A DNA stretch of 64,000 nucleotides. It comes from an uncultured Coriobacteriaceae bacterium. Its GTDB lineage: Bacteria; Actinomycetota; Coriobacteriia; Coriobacteriales; Eggerthellaceae. The DNA lies in assembly GCA_900539675.1 (NCBI GenBank), contig UQDJ01000001.1, forward strand, positions 62,001 to 126,000. Reading direction: 5' to 3'. The stretch's first letter is position 1. Each line of letters starts with the position of its first letter. Shown piece by piece: positions 1 to 8,924 of this stretch. The notes under the pieces were generated by a model. It made no database searches. It had not been told where the DNA came from and saw only the letters and a list, made by a program, of their open reading frames with translations. A program made the translations under genes and the position numbers.

Positions 1-813
1 CGTCAGCGTTTCGTCCATATGGAGTGGCTCAGCGCCATTCTGAACCAAAAAAGGCAAGTTTATCTGGGTCGACGTCATGCTTGACAGTTCTTTTTTGGCC
101 GCTTCTGCCGCCTGACGAACGCGCTGCAGCGCCATAGCATCACGCACTTTAACGCCCGTCTTTTCTTGGAACCTCTGCAGCAGATATTCCACAATGCACT
201 CATCGAAGTCATCGCCACCTAAGTGGTTATCGCCTGAAGTTGCTAAAACCTCGATAACATCATCGCCAATTTCAATAATAGACACATCGAACGTGCCACC
301 GCCCAGATCGTACACCATAACCTTTTGTGCTGTACCGTTATCCAAGCCATAAGCCAGTGCCGCACTAGTGGGTTCGTTGATAATACGCAGCACGTTTAAG
401 CCAGCAATGCGCCCTGCGTCCTTGGTGGCCTGACGCTGAGAATCATCGAAGTAGGCTGGAACGGTAATCACCGCATCGGTTACTTCTTGCCCTAAAAATG
501 CCTCAGCGTCGCGGCGAAGCTTTGTCAAAATCATGGCCGAAAGTTCCTGGGGTGTATATGCTTTACCGTCAATGTTGACCGTCCACGAAGTACCCATGTG
601 GCGCTTAACCGAAGCAATAGTGCGGCTAGGATTGACGGCTGCTTGGCGCGTAGCAATAGTACCCACTAAACGTTCGCCATCTTTAGAGAACGCCACTACA
701 CTTGGCGTGGTACGTTCACCTTCTGCGTTAGGAATAATGGTGGCATGACCACCTTCCATAGTAGCCATACAACTATTTGTAGTTCCTAAATCGATACCAA
801 TGGTTGCACCCAT
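1..813 (-). CDS. dnaK: Molecular chaperone DnaK (Hsp70), C-terminal part beyond window
   Basis: ATP-dependent Hsp70 chaperone of the cytoplasm, acting with DnaJ and GrpE in protein folding. The 271 codons present cover the N-terminal nucleotide-binding domain. They open with the phosphate-1 motif [11 protein letters not shown] and include [33 protein letters not shown] and the phosphate-2 motif [13 protein letters not shown]. The frame stays open to position 1, so the rest of the ATPase domain, the substrate-binding domain and the stop lie outside. The ATG at 811-813 is preceded by an AGAGG ribosome-binding site six bases upstream. The gene lies downstream of a DnaJ-like gene across a 306-bp gap filled by tandem repeats. 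I see no CIRCE or complete HAIR element in that gap. Confidence 0.97.
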   Translation of the reverse strand, partial: MGATIGIDLGTTNSCMATMEGGHATIIPNAEGERTTPSVVAFSKDGERLVGTIATRQAAVNPSRTIASVKRHMGTSWTVNIDGKAYTPQELSAMILTKLRRDAEAFLGQEVTDAVITVPAYFDDSQRQATKDAGRIAGLNVLRIINEPTSAALAYGLDNGTAQKVMVYDLGGGTFDVSIIEIGDDVIEVLATSGDNHLGGDDFDECIVEYLLQRFQEKTGVKVRDAMALQRVRQAAEAAKKELSSMTSTQINLPFLVQNGAEPLHMDETLT

Positions 814-846
814 GCAATGCCTCTTTCTCAAGCCACTCGAAACGCT

Positions 847-974
847 TTTATGTCGCAGTTCGTTTATATCAAATCTCGTTTATGCCACAGTTTGTTTATG
901 CCAAATGTCGTTTATGTCACAGTTCATGTATGGCGCAGCTCGTTTCTGCCAAAGCACATTTATTCCAACGCTCG
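847..974. repeat. Eight-copy 16-bp degenerate tandem repeat upstream of dnaK
   Basis: Eight consecutive 16-bp units, the first TTTATGTCGCAGTTCG, then TTTATATCAAATCTCG, TTTATGCCACAGTTTG, TTTATGCCAAATGTCG and four more diverged copies. The period is exact with no indels. They occupy most of the 306-bp gap (814-1119) between dnaK and the DnaJ-like gene, which otherwise holds nothing I recognise. Sixteen is not a multiple of three, so the open plus-strand frames across it are by-products and not genes. A role in dnaK expression is possible but unproven. Confidence 0.9.
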
Positions 975-1119
975 TGCGCATGACGCACGTAGTTTCCAAT
1001 AGCCCCTTCGCGCCTAAACAGTACCCAAATCAGTGTGCGAATTACACCCTTATCTCGGATCACCACTTAGACCAGTACCCGGATTGATGCCCGCAATAGG
1101 AGTGTTACAAGGTGCGACC

Positions 1120-1929
1120 TTAAAAGTAGAACGCGCCGCCTCCCCGCATCAGCATGGAACATGCATACTGCGCTAAACAGCAGCCGCAGCAAACAAACAT
1201 GGGGTCAACACCCATCGAAAAGCCGCGCGCTTTACCCTGCTGTTGATATTCCTGTCCCGCCATCTGGAATTGCTGCTGAGCACGACGGTAGTCAGCATTG
1301 CGCGGGTCCATTTTAAGAGCGCGGCGAATCTGTTCGTTTGCCATCATTGAATTACCTGCTCCTTGGTTTGCCAATGCGCTGAGGTAATACCAACGAGCAT
1401 TACGTCCAGCAGACGTGATGGCGTTTAGTATGTTAACCGCTTGCTGATAGCGACCCGCATTGATGGCATCAATGGCAGAACGCACAGCGGGAGAATCGCC
1501 CACTTCAGCTTCAGGATGAATAGGCCCTGCTCCATAGCCGCCAAAGCCAAAGATGTCGTCGAAATCGATCGTAGTCCATCCATAAGGACCCTGAGACGTG
1601 TATCCGCCCTGGCCACCAGTACCTGTACCACCGAAGGGGTCGTAGCCAGACTGGCCTGCACCACCAGCGCTGCCAGGATTACCGGCGCCATACCCACCAT
1701 ACGCTCCGCCCTGCGCCGCATGAGCACGGCGGTCACTTGCAGCATATTTTTCGGGGTTGGTAATACGGTCGTACGCTTCGTTAATTTCATTCATGCGTTC
1801 AGCCGCTTGAGGATCGTTAGGATTCAAATCAGGATGATTTTCGCGAGCCTTCTTGCGGTAGGCCTTCTTGATTTCATCCTCAGACGCATCACGACTTACG
1901 CCTAAAACCTCATACGGGTCTTTATTCAT
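1120..1929 (-). CDS. DnaJ-domain protein with C-terminal cysteine cluster
   Basis: J-domain co-chaperone-like protein of 269 aa. The J domain occupies residues 1-70, with the HPD tripeptide at 32-34 that stimulates Hsp70 ATPase. A Gly/Ser/Tyr-rich linker (about 75-150) follows, then an alpha-helical TPR-like segment (about 155-240), and a short tail with five clustered cysteines (VCCGCCLAQYAC). The zinc-finger and substrate-binding domains of canonical DnaJ are absent, so this is a class C type J protein. I chose the ATG at 1929 because the J domain begins there. It overlaps the end of the DUF5685 gene by 8 bp, which indicates translational coupling. It is the last gene before dnaK, so DnaK is a natural partner. 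Confidence 0.85.
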   Translation of the reverse strand: MNKDPYEVLGVSRDASEDEIKKAYRKKARENHPDLNPNDPQAAERMNEINEAYDRITNPEKYAASDRRAHAAQGGAYGGYGAGNPGSAGGAGQSGYDPFGGTGTGGQGGYTSQGPYGWTTIDFDDIFGFGGYGAGPIHPEAEVGDSPAVRSAIDAINAGRYQQAVNILNAITSAGRNARWYYLSALANQGAGNSMMANEQIRRALKMDPRNADYRRAQQQFQMAGQEYQQQGKARGFSMGVDPMFVCCGCCLAQYACSMLMRGGGAFYF

Positions 1930-2830
1930 GGTGTGTCTTTTTCTCCTTCGCCTCAAACCTCTGCCATACGCCCGCATAGAGCACACTGCGCATCAGATGC
2001 AAATCACGCTCAAGCGGCAACCGCTCAAATGCATCGGTCATACCCGCTGCTAAAAACTCCAAGTTTTCACGCAGCGTTTGCGTGTCATGTTCTATTCCTT
2101 TGAAGGGATTATACGAACCAGCCTTTAAATCTTCTTCCAAATCCATGGCTGCATCCATGACATACACGAACTTTCCCAATCGAGCACCAAAACGTCGCAA
2201 ATCTGTTGACCAAAAGTCATCCTTATACACGAATAGGTCACCCAGCATGAGTCCAAAACAGTTTGCCGGCGCATCGGGAGATACGATATTTGCCTCCGGT
2301 GAATTAACGGACACCTGTACACCAGCCGCCTGTACACCAGCCGCCTGTTCACCCAGTGCCCCCAGTGCCCGTGCATCCGCCATCTGTTCCAGCCGACGAA
2401 TCTCAGCCATAGCGGTTTCGATCGTGGCACACGACTTAGGCCTGCGCTGTTTGGCTTTCTTATAGGCACCGCGTAGCACCGCTGCCCCGCTTCGGCTTAA
2501 TCGGGAATGATCGTCATACCAGTTATCCATCAGCTTGTGATAAGCCAGTGCCACGCTCAGATCTGCTGCATAATCACTCAATTCTGAGCGCACATACTGT
2601 TGCGGATTGCAGGGATGTGCTGGACAGCGCTTCGCACCCGACTGCTCTTGAGGTTCGTATAGCGATCCAAGCACCAAAACCATAAAGGTGAGATCATATG
2701 AAACCGTAAGTCGGCATGCCTGGCCATAGCGTTCTTTTAACGATTGGCACACACCGCAATACACCGCATGGTAGCGCTGTTTTTCATTGTCGTTGAGACT
2801 CTCTAAACTGGGAAGAATAAAGCCGAACAA
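1922..2830 (-). CDS. DUF5685 family protein
   Basis: A 302-aa protein resembling the DUF5685 family of Firmicutes and Actinobacteria, whose function is unknown. The N-terminus has the typical MFGF start followed by a YHAVYCGVCQSL motif with two cysteines, and a further pair (RCPAHPC) lies near residues 68-73; together these could bind metal. The rest is mostly helical. The start appears to be TTG at 2830, with a GAGG site 5-6 bases upstream that overlaps the end of hisI. No ATG fits the family start. Around residues 160-174 an AAGVQ-type duplication is encoded by a 15-bp tandem repeat. The gene sits 7 bp after hisI and overlaps the J-protein gene by 8 bp. Confidence 0.75.
   Translation of the reverse strand: MFGFILPSLESLNDNEKQRYHAVYCGVCQSLKERYGQACRLTVSYDLTFMVLVLGSLYEPQEQSGAKRCPAHPCNPQQYVRSELSDYAADLSVALAYHKLMDNWYDDHSRLSRSGAAVLRGAYKKAKQRRPKSCATIETAMAEIRRLEQMADARALGALGEQAAGVQAAGVQVSVNSPEANIVSPDAPANCFGLMLGDLFVYKDDFWSTDLRRFGARLGKFVYVMDAAMDLEEDLKAGSYNPFKGIEHDTQTLRENLEFLAAGMTDAFERLPLERDLHLMRSVLYAGVWQRFEAKEKKTHHE
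2313..2357. repeat. 15-bp tandem repeat inside the DUF5685 coding region
   Basis: Two near-identical units CTGTACACCAGCCGC followed by a diverged third (CTGTTCACCCAGTGC). They read in frame on the minus strand and encode the duplicated AAGVQ peptide, so copy-number change would alter protein length without a frameshift. Confidence 0.75.
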
Positions 2831-2837
2831 GCAATCC

Positions 2838-3176
2838 TCACTTGACTACATAGTCTGCCAAATCAAAGTGGCGGTAGAAACAAGAAGTAGCCCCTGTATG
2901 GCACGCCGGCCCTGCCGGAATCACCAAAGCAAGCAGCGTATCCTTATCGCAATCATAGCGCAGCTGCACCAGCTGCTGGGTATTGCCCGATTCTTCGCCT
3001 TTATGCCACAGCTTCTGACGACTGCGCGAATAAAACCATGTCGTGCGTTGTTCCAATGTAAGACGCAGCGATTCTTCATTCATCCATGCCATCATGAGCA
3101 CTTCAAGTGAATCGGCGTCCTGCACGATACAGGGAATAAGACCATCGGCATTGTAGGTCAGCTCATCAAGATTCAT
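2838..3176 (-). CDS. hisI: Phosphoribosyl-AMP cyclohydrolase
   Basis: Catalyses step 3 of histidine synthesis, opening the adenine ring of phosphoribosyl-AMP. The 112-aa length matches the monofunctional enzyme; no HisE (pyrophosphohydrolase) domain is fused. Family motifs are clear: [13 protein letters not shown], the [20 protein letters not shown] active-site stretch and metal ligands in YDCDKD and [12 protein letters not shown]. The ATG at 3176 has GGGA seven bases upstream. It follows hisF by 12 bp and is the last recognisable his gene. No hisE is visible in this window, so it must lie elsewhere. Confidence 0.96.
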   Translation of the reverse strand: MNLDELTYNADGLIPCIVQDADSLEVLMMAWMNEESLRLTLEQRTTWFYSRSRQKLWHKGEESGNTQQLVQLRYDCDKDTLLALVIPAGPACHTGATSCFYRHFDLADYVVK

Positions 3177-3188
3177 AGTAAAGTCCCT

Positions 3189-3953
3189 TTATAGACGAAC
3201 GGGAATCCCTTGGGAAGCCATATATTCTTTCACTTCACGAATAGTAAATTCGCCAAAATGAAAAACGCTTGCCGCAAGAACTGCATCGGCTTCACCTTCA
3301 AGAATTCCTTCAGCAAAATGCTCAAGCTTCCCAATACCGCCCGAAGCGATAACCGGAATAGTGACTGCACGAGCAACCGATCGTGTAAGCGCAAGATCAA
3401 AGCCATCACGGCTGCCGTCACGATCCATGCTGGTAAGCAAAATTTCGCCCGCGCCACGGCGGCATGCTTCACGCGCCCACTCCACCGCATCAACACCGGT
3501 GTTCTTACGGCCGCCATGCACGTACACTTCCCACTTATTGGGATTGCCGGGAACCTGTTTAGCATCAATGGCACAAACGATAGCCTGCCCGCCAAACGCT
3601 CGAGCTGCCTGAGTAATAAGTTCAGGATTTGCCAGCGCAGCAGAGTTGATAGAAACCTTATCAGCACCAGCAGCAATCATCGTACGGATATCTGCCACAC
3701 TGCGAAAACCGCCACCCACGCAATAGGGCAAATGCAACTCTTCGCTGGCACGGCTTGCCATATCAACCGTGGTTTTTCGACCATCACTTGTAGCAGTGAT
3801 ATCTAAAAACACCACCTCATCGGCACGCTGCTCGTCATAGCGCTGAGCCAATTCGATAGGATCTCCTGCATCGCGCAGATTGACGAAATTCACACCTTTA
3901 ACCACGCGTCCATCTTTAACATCCATGCAAGGTATAACTCGTTTAGTCAGCAT
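3189..3953 (-). CDS. hisF: Imidazole glycerol phosphate synthase, cyclase subunit
   Basis: Cyclase half of IGP synthase. It uses ammonia supplied by HisH to convert PRFAR into imidazole glycerol phosphate and AICAR. It is a 254-aa TIM barrel with the two catalytic aspartates in [13 protein letters not shown] and CAIDAKQV, and phosphate-binding loops in CVGGGFRSV and [12 protein letters not shown]. The frame is open upstream to 4007, but the family start [11 protein letters not shown] is the ATG at 3953. A 169-bp gap containing a short hexamer repeat separates it from hisA. Confidence 0.96.
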   Translation of the reverse strand: MLTKRVIPCMDVKDGRVVKGVNFVNLRDAGDPIELAQRYDEQRADEVVFLDITATSDGRKTTVDMASRASEELHLPYCVGGGFRSVADIRTMIAAGADKVSINSAALANPELITQAARAFGGQAIVCAIDAKQVPGNPNKWEVYVHGGRKNTGVDAVEWAREACRRGAGEILLTSMDRDGSRDGFDLALTRSVARAVTIPVIASGGIGKLEHFAEGILEGEADAVLAASVFHFGEFTIREVKEYMASQGIPVRL

Positions 3954-4092
3954 TGTTGATCCTTTTATATCACGCACGTATCTCGCAACGAAACATTCGT
4001 GCTGCATCCCTGTAGCGAGCCTTCGCCTGTATTAAAAGGCCACCCACTACGTACGTCTTCATCTCACGGCGCCTCTAGGGCCTTACCTTTGA

Positions 4093-4134
4093 CTTCGCCT
4101 TCGCCTTTGCCTTTACCTTTACCTATGCCTGAGC
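4093..4134. repeat. Degenerate 6-bp tandem repeat between hisA and hisF
   Basis: Seven hexamers in register: CTTCGC, CTTCGC, CTTTGC, CTTTAC, CTTTAC, CTATGC, CTGAGC. The last two overlap the final codons and stop of hisA. This low-complexity tract would give a purine-rich mRNA (repeats of AAAGGC/GTAAAG) just after the hisA stop. Confidence 0.6.
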
Positions 4135-4848
4135 GCATAGTTGCAGCGCTTGTGCCACATCAAGCGTGCCCTCATAGACGGCACGTCCCGCAATGACTCC
4201 TTCAATAGAAGATGCCACCTGAGCTAAGTTTTGAATGTCTTCGATGTTGGCCACTCCGCCTGAAGCAATAACGGGATTGCCAAATACGTGCGCCACTTCT
4301 ACATAACGCTTCGCATCAATGCCAGTTTGCATGCCATCGCGAGCAATGTCGGTATATACCAAGTGCTTAAATCCCTGTGAGCCCACCTCAGCTATCAACT
4401 CATCTGCAGGCACACCGGCGCCCTCGCGCCATCCTTCAACAGCAACTTCACCGTTCTTAGCATCAATGCCCGCCACCAAGATATCACCATATGACGCGAG
4501 CGCCTGTGCGGCAAAAGCCTGATCCGTAACGAGTGTCGTACCCAGCACCACACGCGATACGCCTGCATTCACCAAGCGTGCAATCGTGTCCATGCTGCGC
4601 ACGCCACCACCCACTTCAACGTGGAGACCCGTTTCGCGAATGATGCGCTCAATCAAAGGGAGGTTTTCTGGCACGCCACTGCGCGCACCGTTGAGATCTA
4701 CCACATGAATCCACTTTGCACCTGCCTGACAAAACGCAGTTGCCTGAGCCACAGGATCGTCATTGTAAACGGTCACCGCATCATAGTTACCCTTCGCAAG
4801 ACGAACGGCCTTGCCATCCAAAATATCGATTGCAGGAAGTAGATCCAT
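4123..4848 (-). CDS. hisA: ProFAR isomerase (HisA)
   Basis: Isomerises ProFAR to PRFAR, step 4 of histidine synthesis. A 241-aa (beta/alpha)8 barrel homologous to HisF. Catalytic aspartates lie in LLPAIDILDGKAVRL and VAGIDAKNGEV, and phosphate-binding glycines in EVGGGVRSMDTI and VIASGGVANIEDI. The ATG at 4848 is preceded by GGAGAG with a four-base spacer; the in-frame codon upstream at 4875 lacks support. In actinobacteria a HisA homologue can also serve tryptophan synthesis (PriA), but with a full his operon here HisA function is secure and bifunctionality is untested. Confidence 0.95.
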   Translation of the reverse strand: MDLLPAIDILDGKAVRLAKGNYDAVTVYNDDPVAQATAFCQAGAKWIHVVDLNGARSGVPENLPLIERIIRETGLHVEVGGGVRSMDTIARLVNAGVSRVVLGTTLVTDQAFAAQALASYGDILVAGIDAKNGEVAVEGWREGAGVPADELIAEVGSQGFKHLVYTDIARDGMQTGIDAKRYVEVAHVFGNPVIASGGVANIEDIQNLAQVASSIEGVIAGRAVYEGTLDVAQALQLCAQA

Positions 4849-4950
4849 CACACTCTCCTCATACGCGCCTCGCACCTGTCTTATCTACACGTCTATGCGT
4901 CTTGCGCATCTCCTACACGCCGGCGCATCTCATGCCCGTCTTATGCACGC

Positions 4951-5691
4951 CTAATACACACGCTGGCTATCGATTAAACGCACAAAGTTCTTCATAATCT
5001 GCGCGCCCACATCCGACGATTTTTCCGGATGGAACTGCAGACCAAAAATAGTATCACCCTTCTGCACAACGCTGGGAAATGTTACCGAATGGGTGGTGGT
5101 AGCTAGGGTATAAGGGTTTTCGGGTGCAATATAGCTGTGGGTGAAATAAAAATACTCACCCGGTTTAATGCCCTGCAACAACGGACATTTGTGGGCAACA
5201 TCTTCAGAAAAGTCGATCGAATCCCATCCCACGTGAGGCACTTTATAGCGCACGCCCGAAGCATCGTATTCCGGCATGCGATCCACTACACCAGGAATAA
5301 GGCCAATGCCTTCGGTGGTAAGCTGGGCTGAAGTACCTTCAGCAGTGACCGGGACCTGATCATCTTCTGCCACGGCTTGATCTGGCATATCTTCAACGGT
5401 GGTCTTGCCCGGTGCGCCTTCAGTACCCGCTTCAAACAGCAAATGTAAACCCAAACAAATGCCCATGAAAGGCTTGCCCTGCGCCAAAGCTTCGCGCAAC
5501 GCCTCCATCTGACCTGTTAAAAACATGGTGGCTGAAGCGTCAGCAAAAGCCCCAACACCCGGCAATACGATAGCGGCAGCCGAAGCAATATCTGCCGGAC
5601 TATCGGTAATACGCGCATCACCATTGGCGTCTATCAGACCACGTTCTACGCTGCGTAAATTCCCTTTGCAATAATCTACAACTGCAATCAT
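4951..5691 (-). CDS. hisH: Imidazole glycerol phosphate synthase, glutaminase subunit, with internal insertion
   Basis: Class I glutamine amidotransferase that delivers ammonia to HisF. The catalytic triad is visible: Cys79 in FMGICLGLHLLFEAG and the His-Glu pair in LQFHPEKSSDVG. At 246 aa it is about 40 residues longer than usual HisH. The excess is a Thr/Glu/Ala/Val-rich segment at about residues 90-126, directly after the nucleophile elbow and before the conserved GIGLIPG. Its start overlaps the hisB stop as ATGA, indicating translational coupling. Confidence 0.94.
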   Translation of the reverse strand: MIAVVDYCKGNLRSVERGLIDANGDARITDSPADIASAAAIVLPGVGAFADASATMFLTGQMEALREALAQGKPFMGICLGLHLLFEAGTEGAPGKTTVEDMPDQAVAEDDQVPVTAEGTSAQLTTEGIGLIPGVVDRMPEYDASGVRYKVPHVGWDSIDFSEDVAHKCPLLQGIKPGEYFYFTHSYIAPENPYTLATTTHSVTFPSVVQKGDTIFGLQFHPEKSSDVGAQIMKNFVRLIDSQRVY

Positions 5692-6368
5692 AAAGCACCT
5701 TTCGTCGAGGGCACCTGACCGGCCATACGCGGATCAAGCTCAAGCGCATAACGCATCGCCCGTCCCACCGCCTTAAAGCATGCCTCAACGATATGATGCG
5801 CGTTTTCGCCTTCAAGCAGTTTGACGTGCAAACTCACGTGTGCGTTACTGGCGAACGCGACAAAGAATTCCTTCGCAAGCGAAGAGTCAAAGCTACCCAA
5901 CAAACACAAGGGCACATCCGCATCCCAGTACAACTGCCCGCGTCCTGAAATATCAACCGCTGCCAGCACCAATGCTTCATCCATGACTACCATCTGCGAC
6001 GCAAAGCGCGTGATGCCGCGTTTGTCTGCCATAGCCTGCGCAAAAGCCTGTCCCAGCACAATGCCAACATCTTCTACCGTGTGATGGGCATCTACATCCA
6101 AATCGCCCTTGGCATGCACCATAAGATCAATGAGACCGTGCCGGCCAAATGCATCCAGCATGTGATTAAAAAAACCAACGCCAGTTTCAATATCAGTTAT
6201 GCCGGTGCCATCCAAGTTAAGAGAAAGTGAAATGTCTGTTTCCTTGGTGGTGCGCGCTATAGTTGCACAGCGCTGCTCGGGTGGCAAAGCATTGCCTGTC
6301 CCTTGTTCCGTATCGCAGGGCAACTCATGAGGCTCTACACTGTGCTGCCCATGAAGGTTCGGCGTCAT
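5688..6368 (-). CDS. hisB: Imidazoleglycerol-phosphate dehydratase
   Basis: Dehydrates imidazole glycerol phosphate to imidazole acetol phosphate (step 6). Manganese-binding motifs are present: the internally repeated histidine clusters FNHMLDAFGRHG, DVDAHHTVEDVGIVLG and ENAHHIVEACFKA. The family core starts near residue 36 (ATIARTTKETDI), and about 35 extra residues precede it. No later start codon fits, and the ATG at 6368 overlaps the hisC stop as ATGA, so I keep the long form (226 aa). It is the monofunctional dehydratase without the phosphatase domain. Confidence 0.95.
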   Translation of the reverse strand: MTPNLHGQHSVEPHELPCDTEQGTGNALPPEQRCATIARTTKETDISLSLNLDGTGITDIETGVGFFNHMLDAFGRHGLIDLMVHAKGDLDVDAHHTVEDVGIVLGQAFAQAMADKRGITRFASQMVVMDEALVLAAVDISGRGQLYWDADVPLCLLGSFDSSLAKEFFVAFASNAHVSLHVKLLEGENAHHIVEACFKAVGRAMRYALELDPRMAGQVPSTKGAL

Positions 6369-7441
6369 TTAGCCACCTCCGTTGTCATTATTTCTCGCAG
6401 AACATTGATAAGACCCACATTTTCTTCGGGTAGGCCAACTGAAATACGCAGGCAGTTTGTCAGATACGGCGCAGAAGAAAAATTGCGTACCAAAAAACCG
6501 CGATCGTATAGCTTTTGCCATATCTCATCCGCATGAGGTATGCACACCAGAATGAAATTCGAATCTGAGTCAAACGCTTCAACCCCAGGAATATCGCGCA
6601 GTGCATCAATCATCACATCGCGTTGGCTAATAATCTCATCGATCCCCGGCACAAAGAGGGCGCGGTTGCGATACACCGCGCGTCCAATCGCCTGCGACAG
6701 CGCATCCACCGAATAGGGTTGACGCACCTTTAAAAATTCGCGGATAACTTCCGGATTGCCAAGGATATAGCCCAACCGCACGCCAGCCAAGCTAAAGGCC
6801 TTTGAAAAGGTGCGCAAAATGATGAGATTCTTATGCTTATCCAGCAACGGACGAACCGTAAAACGTGAGAATTCGAAATACGCTTCATCAACCATAACCA
6901 GCGCGTCGGTAGACTCAAGCACCCGTTCGATAAACGAAGCACGCGTCAGTTTGCCCGTTGGATTATTGGGGCTCGTGATAATCAGATAATCGATATCACC
7001 TTGGGCTAAGCGTTTCAACACCGCAGGTTCATTGATGTCGTACGTTTCTGTGCGCGGAATGTTGACCACCTTAGTATTGGTCAGGCGCGCGTTTGCCTCG
7101 TATACCGAAAACGTCGGAGGCATATTGAGCATCGTGCGTCCTTCGCCGCCCCAGGCAAGCGCCAGATCAAACAGCAATTCATCTCCGCCATTGCCCAACA
7201 GCACACTATCACGCGACAGCCCATTGGCATCCGCTATTACATCGCACAGATCGTTGGCCAAAGGATCAGGATAACGGTTAAAGGGGAAATCTTTGAGTGC
7301 TTTGAGGATTTCCACTTGTACCTGCTCAGGCACATTGTGCGGATTTTCATTCGCAGACAACAAGTGGGTGGCCGGTAAATACTTCGGATCATAGGGTATT
7401 ACCCCCTCCAGCTGGGGCTGCGATGAACGCACGGTTTGCAT
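6365..7441 (-). CDS. hisC: Histidinol-phosphate aminotransferase
   Basis: PLP-dependent class I/II aminotransferase (358 aa) making histidinol phosphate from imidazole acetol phosphate. Visible motifs are LSANENPHNVP, the PLP-contact region LLGNGGDELLF, SPNNPTG, VDEAYFEFS, and the Schiff-base lysine in RTFSKAFSLAGVRLGY. It is translationally coupled to hisB by a 4-bp overlap and lies 82 bp after hisD. Substrate specificity rests on operon position; HisC relatives can also use aromatic keto acids. Confidence 0.95.
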   Translation of the reverse strand: MQTVRSSQPQLEGVIPYDPKYLPATHLLSANENPHNVPEQVQVEILKALKDFPFNRYPDPLANDLCDVIADANGLSRDSVLLGNGGDELLFDLALAWGGEGRTMLNMPPTFSVYEANARLTNTKVVNIPRTETYDINEPAVLKRLAQGDIDYLIITSPNNPTGKLTRASFIERVLESTDALVMVDEAYFEFSRFTVRPLLDKHKNLIILRTFSKAFSLAGVRLGYILGNPEVIREFLKVRQPYSVDALSQAIGRAVYRNRALFVPGIDEIISQRDVMIDALRDIPGVEAFDSDSNFILVCIPHADEIWQKLYDRGFLVRNFSSAPYLTNCLRISVGLPEENVGLINVLREIMTTEVAK

Positions 7442-7523
7442 AGCTCCTCCTTATTACCTATCAAAGCTCCACGTATGCTTGCGATGTACGCCTACCTATC
7501 TAAGAGCTCAGCATATTTTCAGC

Positions 7524-8924
7524 TTAAGCGCCTACGGTGCCCCCTGGAACACCGGCAGCACCAGCACTACCCGGCACCCCTGCTGCAGCTGCAGTACCAT
7601 CGACATTTGCGGTCGCCTGCTGGGCATTCTCAAATGCCTGTTCGATCAATTCGCGACGCAGGCGAACACTCTGAGCGTGTGACCACAATCCCTCATGATC
7701 TGCCAGGGCAATAATTGCCTTTGAGTCGCGCATCAGCGCAGCTGGCGAGTACTGAATAATGCTGGATTTTTTAATGAACTCGTCTACCGAAAGCGGACTA
7801 GAAAAACGAGCCGTCCCGCCTGTTGGCAATGTGTGATTAGGACCTGCCACATAGTCGCCAGCCGCTTCCGGCGTCCATTCACCCAAGAAAATAGCACCCG
7901 CATGACGAATAGCTCCCAGCAAGTTCAAAGCATCAGGCACATGTAGCTCCAAGTGTTCTGGTGCAATGATGTTCACCGTTTCTAGAGCCGTATTCATATC
8001 GGGACAAATAATGGTTAAGCCCTTGTTTGCAAGAGAGGCGGTAGTTATTTCAGCGCGCGTCGTGCTTTGCATGTGGCGCTTAATGGCCGCCTCAACTTCG
8101 TCGGCATAATCGGCAGAAAACGTTACCAAATAGCAGCTTGCCAGTGGATCATGCTCAGCCTGAGCCATCAGATCAATGGCCACCAATTCAGGCAGCGACG
8201 TTTCATCAGCAACAACGCACACCTCAGAAGGGCCTGCAATCATATCGATGCCCACATCGCCCGATACCACCTTTTTTGCAGCGGCGACAAAAGCATTACC
8301 AGGACCGGTAATCTTATCTACCTTCTTGATGGATTCCGTGCCATACGCCAGTGCAGCCACAGCTTGAGCACCACCAACCGAGTAGATCTCTGTTACGCCT
8401 GCCACACGACACGCCTCGAGCACAGCCGGGTCAAGCGAGCCATCTTTGGACGGCGGAGTAACGCACACGATGCGGGGAACACCAGCCACAGATGCAGGAA
8501 GGGCATTCATCAAAACTGTCGAGGGATATAACGCACGTCCACCCGGCACATAAATACCAACGGAATCGAGCGGCTGGACCTTCGCGCCCACCAAAGCCCC
8601 GTCTTCACGCACCGTAAACCAACCCTGTTGCTTTTGACGCTCGTGGAAATCGCGAATCTGCTCTGCGGCAATTTGAATCGCCTTTGCAACCTTCGGATCT
8701 ACGCGCGTAATGGCCTCATCTATTGCCTCTTGCGGCACACGAAACTGATCGATTTCAACGCCGTCGAACTTCTTTGTCAGTTCGCGAAGAGCCTCGTCAC
8801 CACGAGCACGCACATCTTCGATGATGTTCGTTGCTGCAAGCAGGGCATCGGCGTTAAATGCACCCGTGCGATTGAGCATGCTCTCTTCAAATTGCTGACC
8901 TTTAGATAGTTCAATTCGCCTCAT
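7524..8924 (-). CDS. hisD: Histidinol dehydrogenase
   Basis: NAD- and zinc-dependent enzyme oxidising histidinol to histidine. Family motifs include YVPGGRALYPSTVLM, GPGNAFVAAAKK, IDMIAGPSEV, AQAEHDP, the catalytic Glu-His in IIAPEHLELH and AGDYVAGPNHTLPTGGTARF. At 466 aa it exceeds the usual length of about 430; the extra is a C-terminal Ala/Gly/Val/Pro tail containing a duplicated AAGVPG motif, likely disordered. The ATG at 8924 overlaps the hisZ-hisG stop (TAATG). Confidence 0.96.
   Translation of the reverse strand: MRRIELSKGQQFEESMLNRTGAFNADALLAATNIIEDVRARGDEALRELTKKFDGVEIDQFRVPQEAIDEAITRVDPKVAKAIQIAAEQIRDFHERQKQQGWFTVREDGALVGAKVQPLDSVGIYVPGGRALYPSTVLMNALPASVAGVPRIVCVTPPSKDGSLDPAVLEACRVAGVTEIYSVGGAQAVAALAYGTESIKKVDKITGPGNAFVAAAKKVVSGDVGIDMIAGPSEVCVVADETSLPELVAIDLMAQAEHDPLASCYLVTFSADYADEVEAAIKRHMQSTTRAEITTASLANKGLTIICPDMNTALETVNIIAPEHLELHVPDALNLLGAIRHAGAIFLGEWTPEAAGDYVAGPNHTLPTGGTARFSSPLSVDEFIKKSSIIQYSPAALMRDSKAIIALADHEGLWSHAQSVRLRRELIEQAFENAQQATANVDGTAAAAGVPGSAGAAGVPGGTVGA

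Noticed and set aside
847..974. CRISPR array
   Set aside because: Units are contiguous 16-mers without spacers and no cas genes are in the window.
800..1087. Plus-strand open frames upstream of dnaK
   Set aside because: They are produced by the 16-bp tandem repeat, lack ribosome-binding sites and resemble no protein.
1441..1905. 154-codon plus-strand frame opposite the J-protein gene
   Set aside because: Antisense shadow; the minus frame has a clear J domain.
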